From: Rhodospirillales bacterium
GTDB lineage: Bacteria; Pseudomonadota; Alphaproteobacteria; Reyranellales; Reyranellaceae
Direction of reading: 5' to 3'
Length of the DNA: 64,000 bases
Assembly (NCBI GenBank): GCA_016699855.1
Contig: CP064988.1
Location: 3,004,501 to 3,068,500, forward strand
Shown here: positions 8,574-19,593 of the stretch, piece after piece
How positions within the stretch are numbered: the first letter of the stretch is position 1
Layout of the letters: every line of letters starts with the position of its first letter
Translations under genes and position numbers: made by a program
The notes under the pieces: generated by a model
Seen by the model: the letters and a program-made list of their open reading frames with translations, nothing else
Databases searched by the model: none
Told to the model about the DNA's origin: nothing

Positions 8574-8648
8574 TGGTGCCCCGAGTCGGATTTGAACCAA
8601 CGGCCTACCGCTTACGAAGCGGTTGCTCTACCGCTGAGCTATCGGGGC
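8574..8648 (-). tRNA. tRNA-Thr (anticodon CGT)
   Basis: All stems form on the minus strand: acceptor GCCCCGA with TCGGGGC, D stem GCTC with GAGC, anticodon stem ACCGC with GCGGT around loop TTCGTAA (anticodon CGT, reading ACG), and T stem GTTGG with CCGAC around TTCAAAT. CCA is encoded. The 3' end faces the accessory island on the left, the usual side for tRNA-targeting integrases. Confidence 0.97.
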
Positions 8649-8932
8649 GACGGGCGCGGTCATACGGGAAAGAGCGGGCCGACGCAAGGGCGACCCCCGG
8701 CGGCGGGCGGGCGCCCACCGGCGCCGGCGCGCGCCGTATCCGGCCCATCAAACGCCCGCAAATCACCATCTTCGATCCCGATCCTGAGGCACCCGCCGAC
8801 CGCGCCGGCCGTTCCCGTCCGGACGCCGGTCAAATCGGCGTGTGGCGCGGGGATGGCGGCCGCCGCGCCGCCCTATGAAACTGGTACACAAGAGCCCGCC
8901 GCCGCGCTCTCCAACCCCGTGATCCCGCCGCC

Positions 8933-10101
8933 ATGTCCCGCCGCAACGCCATCGTCCTGATCGCCGCGATCGCCGTGGTCGCCGCCGCCGTCGGCGGCTG
9001 GACGCTGTGGCCGGGCTCCAGTGGCCCCGGCCGCGCCGCACCCATCACCCAGAAGGTCGTGATCGGCGACGTCGAGGACACCGTGGCGGCGGTGGGCGTG
9101 CTCCAGCCGCTGGAATACGTCGACGTCGGCACCCAGGTGTCCGGCCAGCTCCAGCGCATCTTCGTCGAGCCCGGGTCCAAGGTCGAGAAGGGCAAGCTGC
9201 TGGCCCAGATCGACCCCACGGTCTACCAGTCGCGGGTCAACGCCAACGAGGCGCAGCTCCTGAACCTGCGCGCCCAGCTCTCCGACAAGCGGGCCCAGAA
9301 GATCCTCGCCGACCAGCAGCTCAAGCGGCAGCGCGAGCTGCTGGCGGCGCGCGCCACCAGCCAGGACGCCTACGACATCGCCGACGCCAACGTGAAGATC
9401 GCGGAGGCGCAGATCGGCATGGTCGAGGCGCAGATCAAGCAGACCGAGTCGACCCTCAGCGGCGACCGCGCCAACCTCGAGTACACCAAGATCTACGCGC
9501 CAATGGCCGGCACGGTGGTCAACATCCTCGCCAAGCAGGGCCAGACGCTGAACGCCAACCAGCAGGCGCCGATCATCCTGCGCATCGCCGACCTCGACAC
9601 GATGACGGTGTGGACCCAGGTGTCCGAGGCCGACGTGCCGCGGCTGAAGATCGGCATGACGGCGTATTTCACGACGCTGGGCCGGCCCGACCGCCGGCGC
9701 TCCGGCAAGCTGCGCCAGATCATGCCCACGCCGCAGGTGGTCAACAGCGTCGTGCTCTACGATTCGCTGTTCGACGCGCCCAACCCCGAGGCCGACCTGC
9801 TGCCGCAGATGAGCGCCCAGGTGTTCTTCGTGGTCGGCGACGCCAAGAAGGTGCCCGTCGTGCCGGTGGTGGCGCTGCGCTCGGTGCGCGGCGCCGCCGG
9901 CGCCCCCCGCACCTGGCGCGTGCGCGTGCTGGAGAACGGCAAGATCGTCGACCGCCCGGTCGAGGTCGGCGTCACCAACCGCGTCTCGGCCGAGATCAAA
10001 TCCGGCCTCAAGGTGGGCGAGGAAGTGGTGATCGGCGAGGCGACGACGCCCACGCGCACGATCGCGCCGCAGCCCGGCGGCGGCCAGCGGACGCCGCGGC
10101 T

Positions 10102-10105
<4 letters not shown>
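8933..10105 (+). CDS. macA: MacA-like periplasmic adaptor subunit of an ABC-type efflux pump
   Basis: A 390-residue membrane-fusion protein. Residues 7-27 form an N-terminal membrane anchor. A split lipoyl/biotinyl-like domain (TQVSGQLQRIFVEPGSKVEKG and later KIYAPMAGTVV) flanks a long helical hairpin at about residues 90-165, followed by beta-barrel and membrane-proximal domains. It connects the MacB permease to an outer-membrane channel. The stop overlaps the macB ATG (ATGA), and an OMF gene follows macB, so all three parts are encoded together. The substrate (macrolide, lipopeptide, siderophore or other) cannot be told from sequence. Confidence 0.9.
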
Positions 10106-12042
<1,937 letters not shown>

Positions 12043-12360
12043 GGCGGCGGATGTCCGGCATGGTCGGCCAGTTCGGGTGGCGACGCCTATTCCCTCTCCG
12101 CCACGGAGTGGGGGAGAGGGCGGGGCCCGCGCCGAAGGCGCGGGAGGGTGAGGTGGTCGTGGTGTCGGTCGTGGCGGTGATCGAAACGCGACGTGCGTCG
12201 ATACCGGGCATCGACGACTCGACGGCGACCCACCTCACCCCGACCCTCTCCCCCCGCAAGCGGGCGGAGAGGGAGGATGACGCGGGAGCGTATGCTGTCC
12301 GCCTCCACACGATTTCAAGCCGCCCCGTCGTCGCGTCCGCCTTCCCTTCCTCCACGTCAC
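12043..12360. other. 318-bp gap holding a composite palindromic element
   Basis: No gene is seen between macB and the OMF gene. Most of the gap (12092-12273) is the dispersed repeat described separately; the rest is unremarkable. The OMF gene may be co-transcribed with macAB across it or have its own promoter. Confidence 0.6.
12092..12273. repeat. Composite palindromic (MITE-like) dispersed repeat, copy 1
   Basis: About 182 bp bounded by CCCTCTCCGCC and its inverted form GGCGGAGAGGG. Inner arms read towards a central core containing ACGTGCGTCGA (12191-12201). A second, longer copy lies at 49341-49571 with the same ends, a GTGAGGTGGTCG-type arm and the same core word. Half-units occur at several other intergenic places in the window. 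It encodes nothing. Confidence 0.75.
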
Positions 12361-12375
12361 ATGTTGAATCCTGAC

Positions 12376-13767
12376 ATGCGCCGCGCCCGTTTCCTCGCAT
12401 CAGCCGCGTCGGCCGTCCTGGTCGGCGGCTGCTCGCTGCTGGGTCCCGCCTACAAGGCCGGGAAGGTCGACACGCCGGAGCGCTGGCAGTGGGGCGCCGC
12501 GGGCGCCGGCGAATGGCCCGATCCGGCGTGGTGGCGCGGCTTCGGCAGCGCCGAGCTCGACCGGCTCCAGGGCGAGGCCGTCGCCGGCAACCGCGATCTG
12601 CGCGCCGCCGTGGCGCGTGTCGCCCAGGCCGAGGCGCAGGCGAAGATCGCCGGCGCCGCGCTGCTGCCGACGCTGGGTGCCGACGCTTCGGTGTCGCGCG
12701 TCTCGCAGTCGACCTCGCGCGGCCGGGCCGCGACCACGACCTACGGCGTCGGCCTGACGGCCGGCTACCAGATCGACCTGTTCGGCGCCAACGCCGCGGC
12801 GGCCGGCGCGGCGCGCACGCGCGTCGAGGCCAGCCGCTACGACCGCGAGACCGTGGCGCTGACCGTCAACGCCGGCGTCGCCGCGACCTACTTCCAGCTT
12901 CTGGCGCTGCGCGACCGCACGCGGTTCGCGACCGCCTCGCTGGCGGCCGCGACGCGGCTGCTCCAGCTGCTCGAGGAGCAGCGGCGCATCGGCACGACGT
13001 CCGACCTCGAGGTGGCGCAGCAGCGGGCCTCGGTCGCCTCGCAGCGCGCCTCGATCCCGGCGCTGGTGCAGGCCGAGCGCGAGACGCTGGCGGCGCTGGC
13101 GCTGCTGCTCGGCCGCGCGCCGCAGGGCTTCACCGCCGACGGCCGCGACCTGTCGACCCTGCGCCCGCCGCCGGTGGTGTCCGGAATCCCGTCCGAGCTG
13201 CTGCAGCGCCGCCCCGACATCCGGCGTGCCGAGGCCGACCTGCGGGCGGCGAATTTCGACATCGCGCAGGCGCGCGCGGCGCGCTTCCCGCGCATCCAGC
13301 TGACCGCCGACGCCGGCTCGAGCAGCGCGGCCCTGTCCAACCTGTTCAACCCCAGCGGCTTCCTCTACGCGCTCGCCGCCGGCCTGGTGGCGCCGATCTT
13401 CGAGGGCGGCCGGCTGAAGGGGCAGGAGAAGCTGAGCCAGGCGCGCTACGAGGAGCTGGTCCAGAGCTACCACAACGCCATCCTCTCGGCGTTCCGCGAC
13501 GTCGACAACGCGCTGAGCGGCGTCGAACAGTTCCGTCAGCAGCTCGTGTTCGAGCGCGAGGCCCGCGCCCACGCGCGCGACGCCTACCGTCTGGCCGAGC
13601 TGCGCTACCGTGCCGGCTCGGTCGACTTCCTGACCGTGCTCGTGACGCAGCGGGCCGTGCTTCAGAGCGAGGACGCGGTGGTGCTCGCCGAGCTGGCGCA
13701 GGCTGGCGCGCTGGTCGATCTCTACAAGGCGCTGGGCGGCGGCTGGAGCGGCGCGCTAGCGCAGTAG
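12376..13767 (+). CDS. Outer-membrane efflux lipoprotein, NodT/OMF family
   Basis: A 463-residue outer-membrane factor. It begins with a lipoprotein signal (MRRARFLASAASAVLVGGC) whose Cys is the likely lipidation site. Two OEP repeats of helices and strands follow, including the typical DIRRAEADLRAAN near the repeat junction. It forms the trimeric TolC-like exit channel for the MacAB pump encoded just upstream. ATG at 12376 gives the best signal peptide; an in-frame ATG 15 bases earlier is possible. Confidence 0.9.
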   Translation: MRRARFLASAASAVLVGGCSLLGPAYKAGKVDTPERWQWGAAGAGEWPDPAWWRGFGSAELDRLQGEAVAGNRDLRAAVARVAQAEAQAKIAGAALLPTLGADASVSRVSQSTSRGRAATTTYGVGLTAGYQIDLFGANAAAAGAARTRVEASRYDRETVALTVNAGVAATYFQLLALRDRTRFATASLAAATRLLQLLEEQRRIGTTSDLEVAQQRASVASQRASIPALVQAERETLAALALLLGRAPQGFTADGRDLSTLRPPPVVSGIPSELLQRRPDIRRAEADLRAANFDIAQARAARFPRIQLTADAGSSSAALSNLFNPSGFLYALAAGLVAPIFEGGRLKGQEKLSQARYEELVQSYHNAILSAFRDVDNALSGVEQFRQQLVFEREARAHARDAYRLAELRYRAGSVDFLTVLVTQRAVLQSEDAVVLAELAQAGALVDLYKALGGGWSGALAQ

Positions 13768-13944
13768 CGCGGCGGCGGCCGGATTGTACCGGGACAAATC
13801 CGCGCTTCGCGATCCCCCCGCAGCGGGCTATCGCGGTGCGCCACGCTTCGACGGCCGCCGAACCATCACGTCCGCGCGGCCGGCTAGAAGCGTGGCCTGC
13901 CGCGTCGGCGCGCCGCCGACGCCCGTGGAGCGCCGTTCCGTCCG

Positions 13945-15402
13945 ATGCCGCCGATCCTCGCCGCCACGCCGCTGCTGATCGTCATCGCGCTGCTCGCCAG
14001 CGGCCGCGTCGGCGCGCTGGTGGCGGGCGCCGCCGGACTCGCCGCCACCGTCGCCGCCATCGTCCTGTCGCCGCCGGCCGGCGCGGCGCTGGGCGGTTTC
14101 CTCGCGCATCACGGCGCGGTCGGCGCCTGGCTGGCGTGGCAGGTCGTCGCCATCGTGGTCGGCGGCGTGTTCTTCCACCGCTGCGTCCAGAGCCGGGCGC
14201 GGATTGCCGACGCGGCGGGCGCGACGCCGACGCCGGCCGACACCCACCGCCAGCTCTACTTCATCGCCTTTCTGCTCGGGCCGTTCGCGGAGTCGGTCAC
14301 CGGATTCGGCGTCGGCACCATCGTGGCGCTGGCGGCGATCGCTCGGCTCGGGTTGGGCGGATTGCCGGCGCTGACCTTCGCGCTCTACAGCCAGAGCTTC
14401 GTGCCGTGGGGCGCGCTGGCGGTCGGCACCACCGTCGGGGGATTGCTGGCGGGGATCACGCCGACCGATCTCGGGCTGCGCTGCGCGCTGCTCCAGGCGC
14501 CGATCCATCTTGGCTACCTGCTGCTGTTCTGGCGGTATTGCGCGCAGGCCGGATCGCCGCTGGACTGGCGCCGCCGCCTCGACGACCTCGCGTGGACGGC
14601 GTCGGCGGTGGCCGGCGTGTGGGCTGCCCACGCCATCGTCGATGTCGAGATCGCGGGTGCCGCGCCGCTGGGCGCGCTGGTGGCGCTGCGCTGGTGGCGC
14701 GACGCCCGGCCGGACGGCGCCAGGATCGCCTCGGCGGCGCTGGGGGCGGCGCCGTACATCGCGCTGACGCTGGCGTTGCTGGCGACGCGCATCGTCGCGC
14801 CGTTGCAGGCGGCGCTGAAGACGCTGGCGGCATGGCGGCCGCTCGACGGCCAGCCGGCCTTCGCGCCGTTCTACGCGCCGGGCTTCTGGCTGGTGGCCGT
14901 CGGCGTCGCGACGCTGGTCGCCGCCCGCGCCGCGCCGGCGCCGGTGCTGCGCGCCACGGCCGCCGCGGCGTGGCGGCCGTCGGTGGTGACGCTGCTGTTC
15001 GTCGTCATGGCCGCCTACTACGTCGCCGGCGGCATGGCGGCGGCGATCGCCGACGCGCTGCATCGCGCTGCGGGCGATTCGGCGGCGTTCGGCGCGCCGT
15101 TCTTCGCCGCGCTGGGCGGCTTCCTCACCGGCAGCGGCGCGGCCTCCAACGCCATGCTGATGCCGATGCAGACCGCGCTGGCCGGCGAGGCGCGGCTCGA
15201 CCGCGCCTGGATGGCGGCGGTGCAGAACGGCGTCACCGCCAACCTCACCATGCTGTCGCCGATCCGCGTGTCGATGGGCGTGGCGCTGCTGGCGCTGGCC
15301 GGCGGCGAGAGCGCCGCCTACCGCCGCGTCTGGCCGCTTGCGCTGCCGCCACTGCTCGCCGGCCTCGCCGCCGTCGGTCTGCTGCTGGCGACGCGCGGGT
15401 GA
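13945..15402 (+). CDS. L-lactate permease (LctP) family transporter
   Basis: A 485-residue polytopic membrane protein with about 12-13 hydrophobic helices. The segment GPFAESVTGFGVGTIVAL matches the characteristic LctP motif of Glu followed by G-F-G, and a second symmetric motif (GGFLTGSGAASNAML) is present in the C-terminal half. LctP proteins take up L-lactate or glycolate with protons; the actual carboxylate is not readable here. It is monocistronic, with no lactate dehydrogenase next to it. Start codon choice follows the first hydrophobic helix. Confidence 0.82.
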   Translation: MPPILAATPLLIVIALLASGRVGALVAGAAGLAATVAAIVLSPPAGAALGGFLAHHGAVGAWLAWQVVAIVVGGVFFHRCVQSRARIADAAGATPTPADTHRQLYFIAFLLGPFAESVTGFGVGTIVALAAIARLGLGGLPALTFALYSQSFVPWGALAVGTTVGGLLAGITPTDLGLRCALLQAPIHLGYLLLFWRYCAQAGSPLDWRRRLDDLAWTASAVAGVWAAHAIVDVEIAGAAPLGALVALRWWRDARPDGARIASAALGAAPYIALTLALLATRIVAPLQAALKTLAAWRPLDGQPAFAPFYAPGFWLVAVGVATLVAARAAPAPVLRATAAAAWRPSVVTLLFVVMAAYYVAGGMAAAIADALHRAAGDSAAFGAPFFAALGGFLTGSGAASNAMLMPMQTALAGEARLDRAWMAAVQNGVTANLTMLSPIRVSMGVALLALAGGESAAYRRVWPLALPPLLAGLAAVGLLLATRG

Positions 15403-15546
15403 CGGCGCGACGCGGCGGCAAAACCGTTGTTCCGCCATCCGCGCAATGGCGCGGGCGGGCCGGCGGCCGCGCGATTCCATCGCGGCGGGAAATCCTCTAG
15501 GGTGCGGCGCTTCGCGGATCGGGCCGGAACGGCGCAGGAGATGGAC

Positions 15547-16416
15547 ATGGCGAACGTCGCGTTTCTCGGACTTGGCGTGATGGGCTATCCGATGGCCGGG
15601 CACCTCGCGGCCAAGGGGCACACGGTCACCGTCTACAACCGCACCTTCGCCAAGGCGGAGAAGTGGACGGCGCAGCACAAGGGCGACGCCAAGCGCACGC
15701 CGCGCGAGGCCGCCGCCGGCAAGGACATCGTGTTCTGCTGCGTCGGCAACGACGACGACCTGCGCGGCGTCATGCTGGGCGCCGACGGCGCGCTGGCCGG
15801 CATGAAGTCCGGCGCCATCGTCGTCGACAACACCACCGCCTCGGCCGACGTCGCGCGCGAGCTGCACGCGCTGGCCGCCAAGAGCGGGATCGCGTTCATC
15901 GACGCGCCGGTGTCGGGCGGCCAGGCCGGCGCCGAGAACGGCCAGCTCACGGTGATGTGCGGCGGCGACCAGGCGGCGTTCGACAAGGCCAAGCCGGTGG
16001 TCGACGCCTTCGCCAAGGCGGTGACGCTGATCGGGCCGCCGGGCGCCGGCCAGCTCACCAAGATGATGAACCAGATCTGCATCGCCGGCATCGTGCAGGG
16101 CCTCTCCGAGGCGGTGGCGCTGGGCATGCGCGCCGGGCTCGACATGGAGAAGGCGATGGGCGCCATCTCGAAGGGCGCCGCCCAGAGCTGGCAGATGGAG
16201 AACCGCTGGCAGAACATGGTCGCCGGCAAGTTCGACTACGGCTTCGCCGTCGACTGGATGCGCAAGGATCTCGGCATCTGCCTCGACGAGGCCAAGCGCA
16301 ACGGCGCGCGCCTGCCGCTGACGGCGCTGGTCGACCAGTTCTACGGCACCGTGCAGCTGCGCGGCGGCAAGCGCTGGGACACCTCGAGCCTGATCCATCT
16401 GCTCAACAACCCCTGA
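15547..16416 (+). CDS. NAD(P)-dependent beta-hydroxyacid dehydrogenase (3-hydroxyisobutyrate dehydrogenase family)
   Basis: A 289-residue protein. The N-terminal Rossmann motif FLGLGVMGYPMAGHL binds NAD(P). The substrate signature DAPVSGGQAGAENGQL and the catalytic-lysine helix GQLTKMMNQI are both present, followed by an all-helical C-terminal domain. The family oxidises or reduces short beta-hydroxyacids such as 3-hydroxyisobutyrate or tartronate semialdehyde; the exact substrate is unclear. The start MANVAFLG is preferred because AGGAG lies 6 bases upstream, whereas the ATG two codons earlier abuts it. Confidence 0.9.
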   Translation: MANVAFLGLGVMGYPMAGHLAAKGHTVTVYNRTFAKAEKWTAQHKGDAKRTPREAAAGKDIVFCCVGNDDDLRGVMLGADGALAGMKSGAIVVDNTTASADVARELHALAAKSGIAFIDAPVSGGQAGAENGQLTVMCGGDQAAFDKAKPVVDAFAKAVTLIGPPGAGQLTKMMNQICIAGIVQGLSEAVALGMRAGLDMEKAMGAISKGAAQSWQMENRWQNMVAGKFDYGFAVDWMRKDLGICLDEAKRNGARLPLTALVDQFYGTVQLRGGKRWDTSSLIHLLNNP

Positions 16417-16457
16417 GGCCGGCGCGCCGCGACCGGCGCTCCGCCCGCGAGACCGCC

Positions 16458-17657
16458 ATGACACGCGCCCGCCCGCTGGCGATCGTCGTCTTCAGCGCCG
16501 CCTGCGTCCTGCTGATCGGCATGGGCCTGCGGCAGGCGTTCGGCCTGTTCCTGCCGCGCATGACCGTCGATCTCGGCATGTCGCGTGAGATGTTCGGCTT
16601 CGGCGTGGCGTTGCAGAATATCCTTTGGGGTATCGGCGCCCTCCCGGCCGGTGTTCTGGCCGATCTCTACGGCTCGGCCCGGGTCGCGGCGACCTGCGCA
16701 CTGCTCTACGTGGGAGGTCTGGTCCTGATGGCCCTTGCCGATGGGCCCGCACTCTATATCGGTGGTAGCATCCTGCTCGGCATCGGTCTTGGTGGCGTTA
16801 GCTTCAGCGTCGTGATGAGCGCCGTCGGCAAGGCGGCGCCGCCGGAATCCCGAGTAACAATGCTCGCTTGGGTCGGATTCGGCGGCGCCATCGGCCAGTT
16901 CTTGGCGATTCCCCTGACTCATGCGTTGATCGCTGGCCTCGACTGGCGCTTGGCGATGGCGGTGTGCGCTGCATTGTCGGCGATCATGCTGCCGCTGACC
17001 GCCGGGATCGCCGGGGTGAGGGGCGACAATGCTGACGGCGCCCAACCGTCACAGACGCTTCGCGAAGCGTTGCGGGAGGCGTTTTCAACCCCGAGCTACG
17101 TGCTGTTGACGATCGGCTTCTTCGTCTGCGGTTTCCAGCTCGCCTCGATCACGACGCATCTGCCGGCCTATCTCGTCGACCTCCGCCTGCCGGCGTCGCT
17201 TGGCGCCGTCGCGCTGATGATCATCGGACTGGCCAACATCGCCGGCAATTTCGCCGCCGGGTGGCTGGCGGGCCGCTTCGAGAAGCGCGCGATCCTGGCC
17301 GCGCTCTACGCGATCCGCGGCGTCAGCATGGTGGCCTTCCTGCTCATGCCGCCGTCGGCGTTCAGCGTCTCCGTCTTCGCGCTCGGCATGGGTGTGACCT
17401 GGCTGGCGACCGTGCCGCTGACCGGCGGGCTGGTGGCGACGTTCTTCGGCCCCGCCTTCATGTCGACGCTCTACGGCATCGTGTTTTTCAGCCATCAGCT
17501 CGGCGGCTTCTTCGGCGCCTGGCTGGCGGGCGCGCTGTACGACCGCACCGGCTCGTACTCGCTGGTGTGGTGGAGCAGCGCGGCGCTGGCGTTCATCGCC
17601 GCGGCGATGCACTGGGCGATCGTCGAGCGGCCGGCGGCGCGCCCCGCCCACGCCTGA
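16458..17657 (+). CDS. MFS transporter, CynX/OxlT-like
   Basis: A 399-residue protein with 12 predicted membrane helices and a central cytoplasmic loop at about residues 185-205. Family motifs are degenerate (AGVLADLYGSARVAA in the 2-3 loop). The substrate is unknown; relatives carry organic anions. It lies 41 bp after the dehydrogenase and 20 bp before the GST on the same strand, so the three could form an operon. The stretch from about 16600 to 17110 uses noticeably more A/T-ending codons than the ends of the same gene, which suggests a recombined segment. Confidence 0.85.
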   Translation: MTRARPLAIVVFSAACVLLIGMGLRQAFGLFLPRMTVDLGMSREMFGFGVALQNILWGIGALPAGVLADLYGSARVAATCALLYVGGLVLMALADGPALYIGGSILLGIGLGGVSFSVVMSAVGKAAPPESRVTMLAWVGFGGAIGQFLAIPLTHALIAGLDWRLAMAVCAALSAIMLPLTAGIAGVRGDNADGAQPSQTLREALREAFSTPSYVLLTIGFFVCGFQLASITTHLPAYLVDLRLPASLGAVALMIIGLANIAGNFAAGWLAGRFEKRAILAALYAIRGVSMVAFLLMPPSAFSVSVFALGMGVTWLATVPLTGGLVATFFGPAFMSTLYGIVFFSHQLGGFFGAWLAGALYDRTGSYSLVWWSSAALAFIAAAMHWAIVERPAARPAHA

Positions 17658-17677
17658 ACGCCCTCGGAGGTCCGGCC

Positions 17678-18307
17678 ATGTTCACGCTCTACGGACACCG
17701 CGGCTGGGGTTCGGTCCTGATCGAGGCCCAGTTCGCCTGGTACGGCACGCCGTTCGAGTTCGTGGACGTCGGCAACCTGTTCAAGCAGCCCGAGGCGCGC
17801 GGCCGTCTGGTGGACGTCAATCCGCTCGCGCAGGTACCGACCCTCGTGCTGCCGGACGGCTCGATCATGACGGAGAGCGCGGCGATCACGCTGTTCCTCG
17901 CCGATTCGGCGCCGGCCGGACGCGCGCTGGTGCCGTCGCCCGGCGATCCGGCGCGGCCCGCCTTCCTGCGCTGGCTCGTGTTCCTCGTCGCCAACGTCTA
18001 CCCGACCTTCACCTACATCGATGTGCCCGACCGCTTCGTCGCCGATCCGACCGGAGTGAAGGAGCTGACGGAGCGCGTGTCGGCCTATCGCGACACGTTG
18101 TGGCGGCAGGTCGAGACCGCCGTCGGCGCGCCGTGGTTCCTCGGCGCGCGCTTCTCGGCGCTGGATATCTATCTCGAGGTGATGACGCGCTGGACGCCCA
18201 AGCGCGGCTGGTTCGAGGCGAACACGCCGAAAATCCACGCGGCGGCCGCTGCCGTCGACCGCGTGCCCGAACTGGTGCCGGTGTGGGAGAGGAACTACCG
18301 CGGCTGA
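17678..18307 (+). CDS. Glutathione S-transferase
   Basis: A 209-residue protein. The N-terminal thioredoxin-fold domain includes the cis-Pro/Ser motif region (QVPTLVLPDGSIMTESAAI) that binds glutathione, and the C-terminal domain is helical. The family conjugates or reduces electrophiles with glutathione in the cytoplasm. ATG follows a CGGAGG ribosome site by 7 bases. It is co-oriented with the upstream MFS transporter. The class cannot be assigned; the start of strand 1 (LYGHRGWGSVL) lacks a clear Cys. Confidence 0.85.
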   Translation: MFTLYGHRGWGSVLIEAQFAWYGTPFEFVDVGNLFKQPEARGRLVDVNPLAQVPTLVLPDGSIMTESAAITLFLADSAPAGRALVPSPGDPARPAFLRWLVFLVANVYPTFTYIDVPDRFVADPTGVKELTERVSAYRDTLWRQVETAVGAPWFLGARFSALDIYLEVMTRWTPKRGWFEANTPKIHAAAAAVDRVPELVPVWERNYRG

Positions 18308-18320
18308 GCGCCGCGCCGCG

Positions 18321-18521
18321 TCAGCGGATCTGCAGCATCAACGCGACGCAGGCGCCGATCATGGCGACGAAGCCCACCAGCTCGACATAGTGGCGTGGCG
18401 AATGCTGGAACCGCCGCGTGAAACGCTGGCCCTGGTAGCGCAGTTCGTCGATGACCCGCGCGCCCAAGGACGGCTCCGGCATCACTTCGCTGCGCGAGGT
18501 GGAGTTCGGTACGTCGGTCAT
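18321..18521 (-). CDS. Small membrane protein, hypothetical
   Basis: A 66-residue protein starting MTDVPNSTSRSE. A basic amphipathic stretch (RYQGQRFTRRFQHSPRHYVE) precedes a single hydrophobic helix (VGFVAMIGACVALML), so it is probably a one-span inner-membrane protein with a cytoplasmic N-terminus. The frame is open further upstream but has low-quality composition there. It converges on the GST gene. No family is recognised. Confidence 0.5.
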   Translation of the reverse strand: MTDVPNSTSRSEVMPEPSLGARVIDELRYQGQRFTRRFQHSPRHYVELVGFVAMIGACVALMLQIR

Positions 18522-18838
18522 GGTCTCTGAGTCCCCGGCCTCGTCGATCCGCCGGACACCCCTCCGCCGGACCGAGGAAACATGCATGTGATAAGCACAT
18601 GAACGCCGTCGCGACGCCAGAGTTACGTAGGTTCGATGGCGAATATATGGCGTTGCGAAATCGATCGCAGATTTCACTTCAACTCCGGAGTCGCCGCCAC
18701 AACCACCGAAAGGAATCCTGTTTCAATCGGATAGGAACGAATTCTCATGTGCGATGGGAATTGCGGTCGAACGCCCTTGCGGAGCACGGCGCCGTCCGTC
18801 CATGGTCCGCGTCGAGCGAATTCACGAGGATGTGGGCG

Positions 18839-19582
18839 ATGAGATTGCAGCTGGCGACCTGGCCGGAGGTGGAGACCTATCTCAAGACGTCGACGGCGAT
18901 CATCATTCCGATCGGCTCGACCGAGCAGCACGGGCCCAACGGCCTGATCGGCACCGACGCGCTGACGGCGGAGTTCATCGCCCAGGGCGCCGGCGACAAG
19001 GCCGGCGCGCTGGTGGCGCCGACCATCTCCGTCGGCATGGCGCAGCATCACCTCGACTTCCCCGGCTCGATGACCCTGCGGCCCTCGACCCTGATCGCGG
19101 TCGTGCGCGACACCGTCGAGTCGCTGGTGCGACATGGCTTCACGCGCTTCTTCTTCGTCAACGGCCATGGCGGCAACATCGCCACGGTGACCGCGGCGTT
19201 CTCCGAGATATACGCCGAGCGCTCGCTGACGCGCGGGTCGAACGCGCCGTCGGTGAAATGCAGGCTGCGCAACTGGTGGGAGGGCTCCGGCGTCAAGGCG
19301 CTGTCGCGCGAGCTCTACGGCGCGTCCGAGGGCAGCCACGCCACGCCCAGCGAGGTGTCGCTGACCTTCCACATGTTCCCCGACAAGGAGCGCAAGGTGC
19401 CGATGTCGCCGGAGGTGGCGCCGAACGGCTCGTTCGCCGACGCCGAGGACTACCGTCGCAACTTCCCGGACGGCCGCATCGGCTCGAATCCGAACCTGTC
19501 GACGGCGGCGCACGGCAAACGCATCTACGACGTGGCGGTCGAGGAGGTGGCGCGCGACTACCTCGCCTTCGCCGCGAGCTGA
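18839..19582 (+). CDS. Creatininase-family amidohydrolase
   Basis: A 247-residue metal-dependent amidohydrolase. Metal ligands are visible in GSTEQHG (Glu, His), GTDAL (Asp), NGHGGN and EGSHATPSE. Relatives hydrolyse creatinine or cyclic amides, or deformylate in cofactor pathways (MftE, ArfB); the substrate is not evident. The start MRLQLATWPE is preferred since GAGGA lies about 8 bases upstream; an ATG three codons earlier overlaps that site. Two small genes, a SnoaL-like protein and a NUDIX enzyme, follow closely and probably form an operon with it. Confidence 0.88.
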   Translation: MRLQLATWPEVETYLKTSTAIIIPIGSTEQHGPNGLIGTDALTAEFIAQGAGDKAGALVAPTISVGMAQHHLDFPGSMTLRPSTLIAVVRDTVESLVRHGFTRFFFVNGHGGNIATVTAAFSEIYAERSLTRGSNAPSVKCRLRNWWEGSGVKALSRELYGASEGSHATPSEVSLTFHMFPDKERKVPMSPEVAPNGSFADAEDYRRNFPDGRIGSNPNLSTAAHGKRIYDVAVEEVARDYLAFAAS

Positions 19583-19593
19583 GGGAGGCACGC

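Noticed and set aside
13828..16464. 878-codon minus-strand frame
   Set aside because: It is antisense to the LctP-type permease and the dehydrogenase, both with strong motifs; no coherent protein features.
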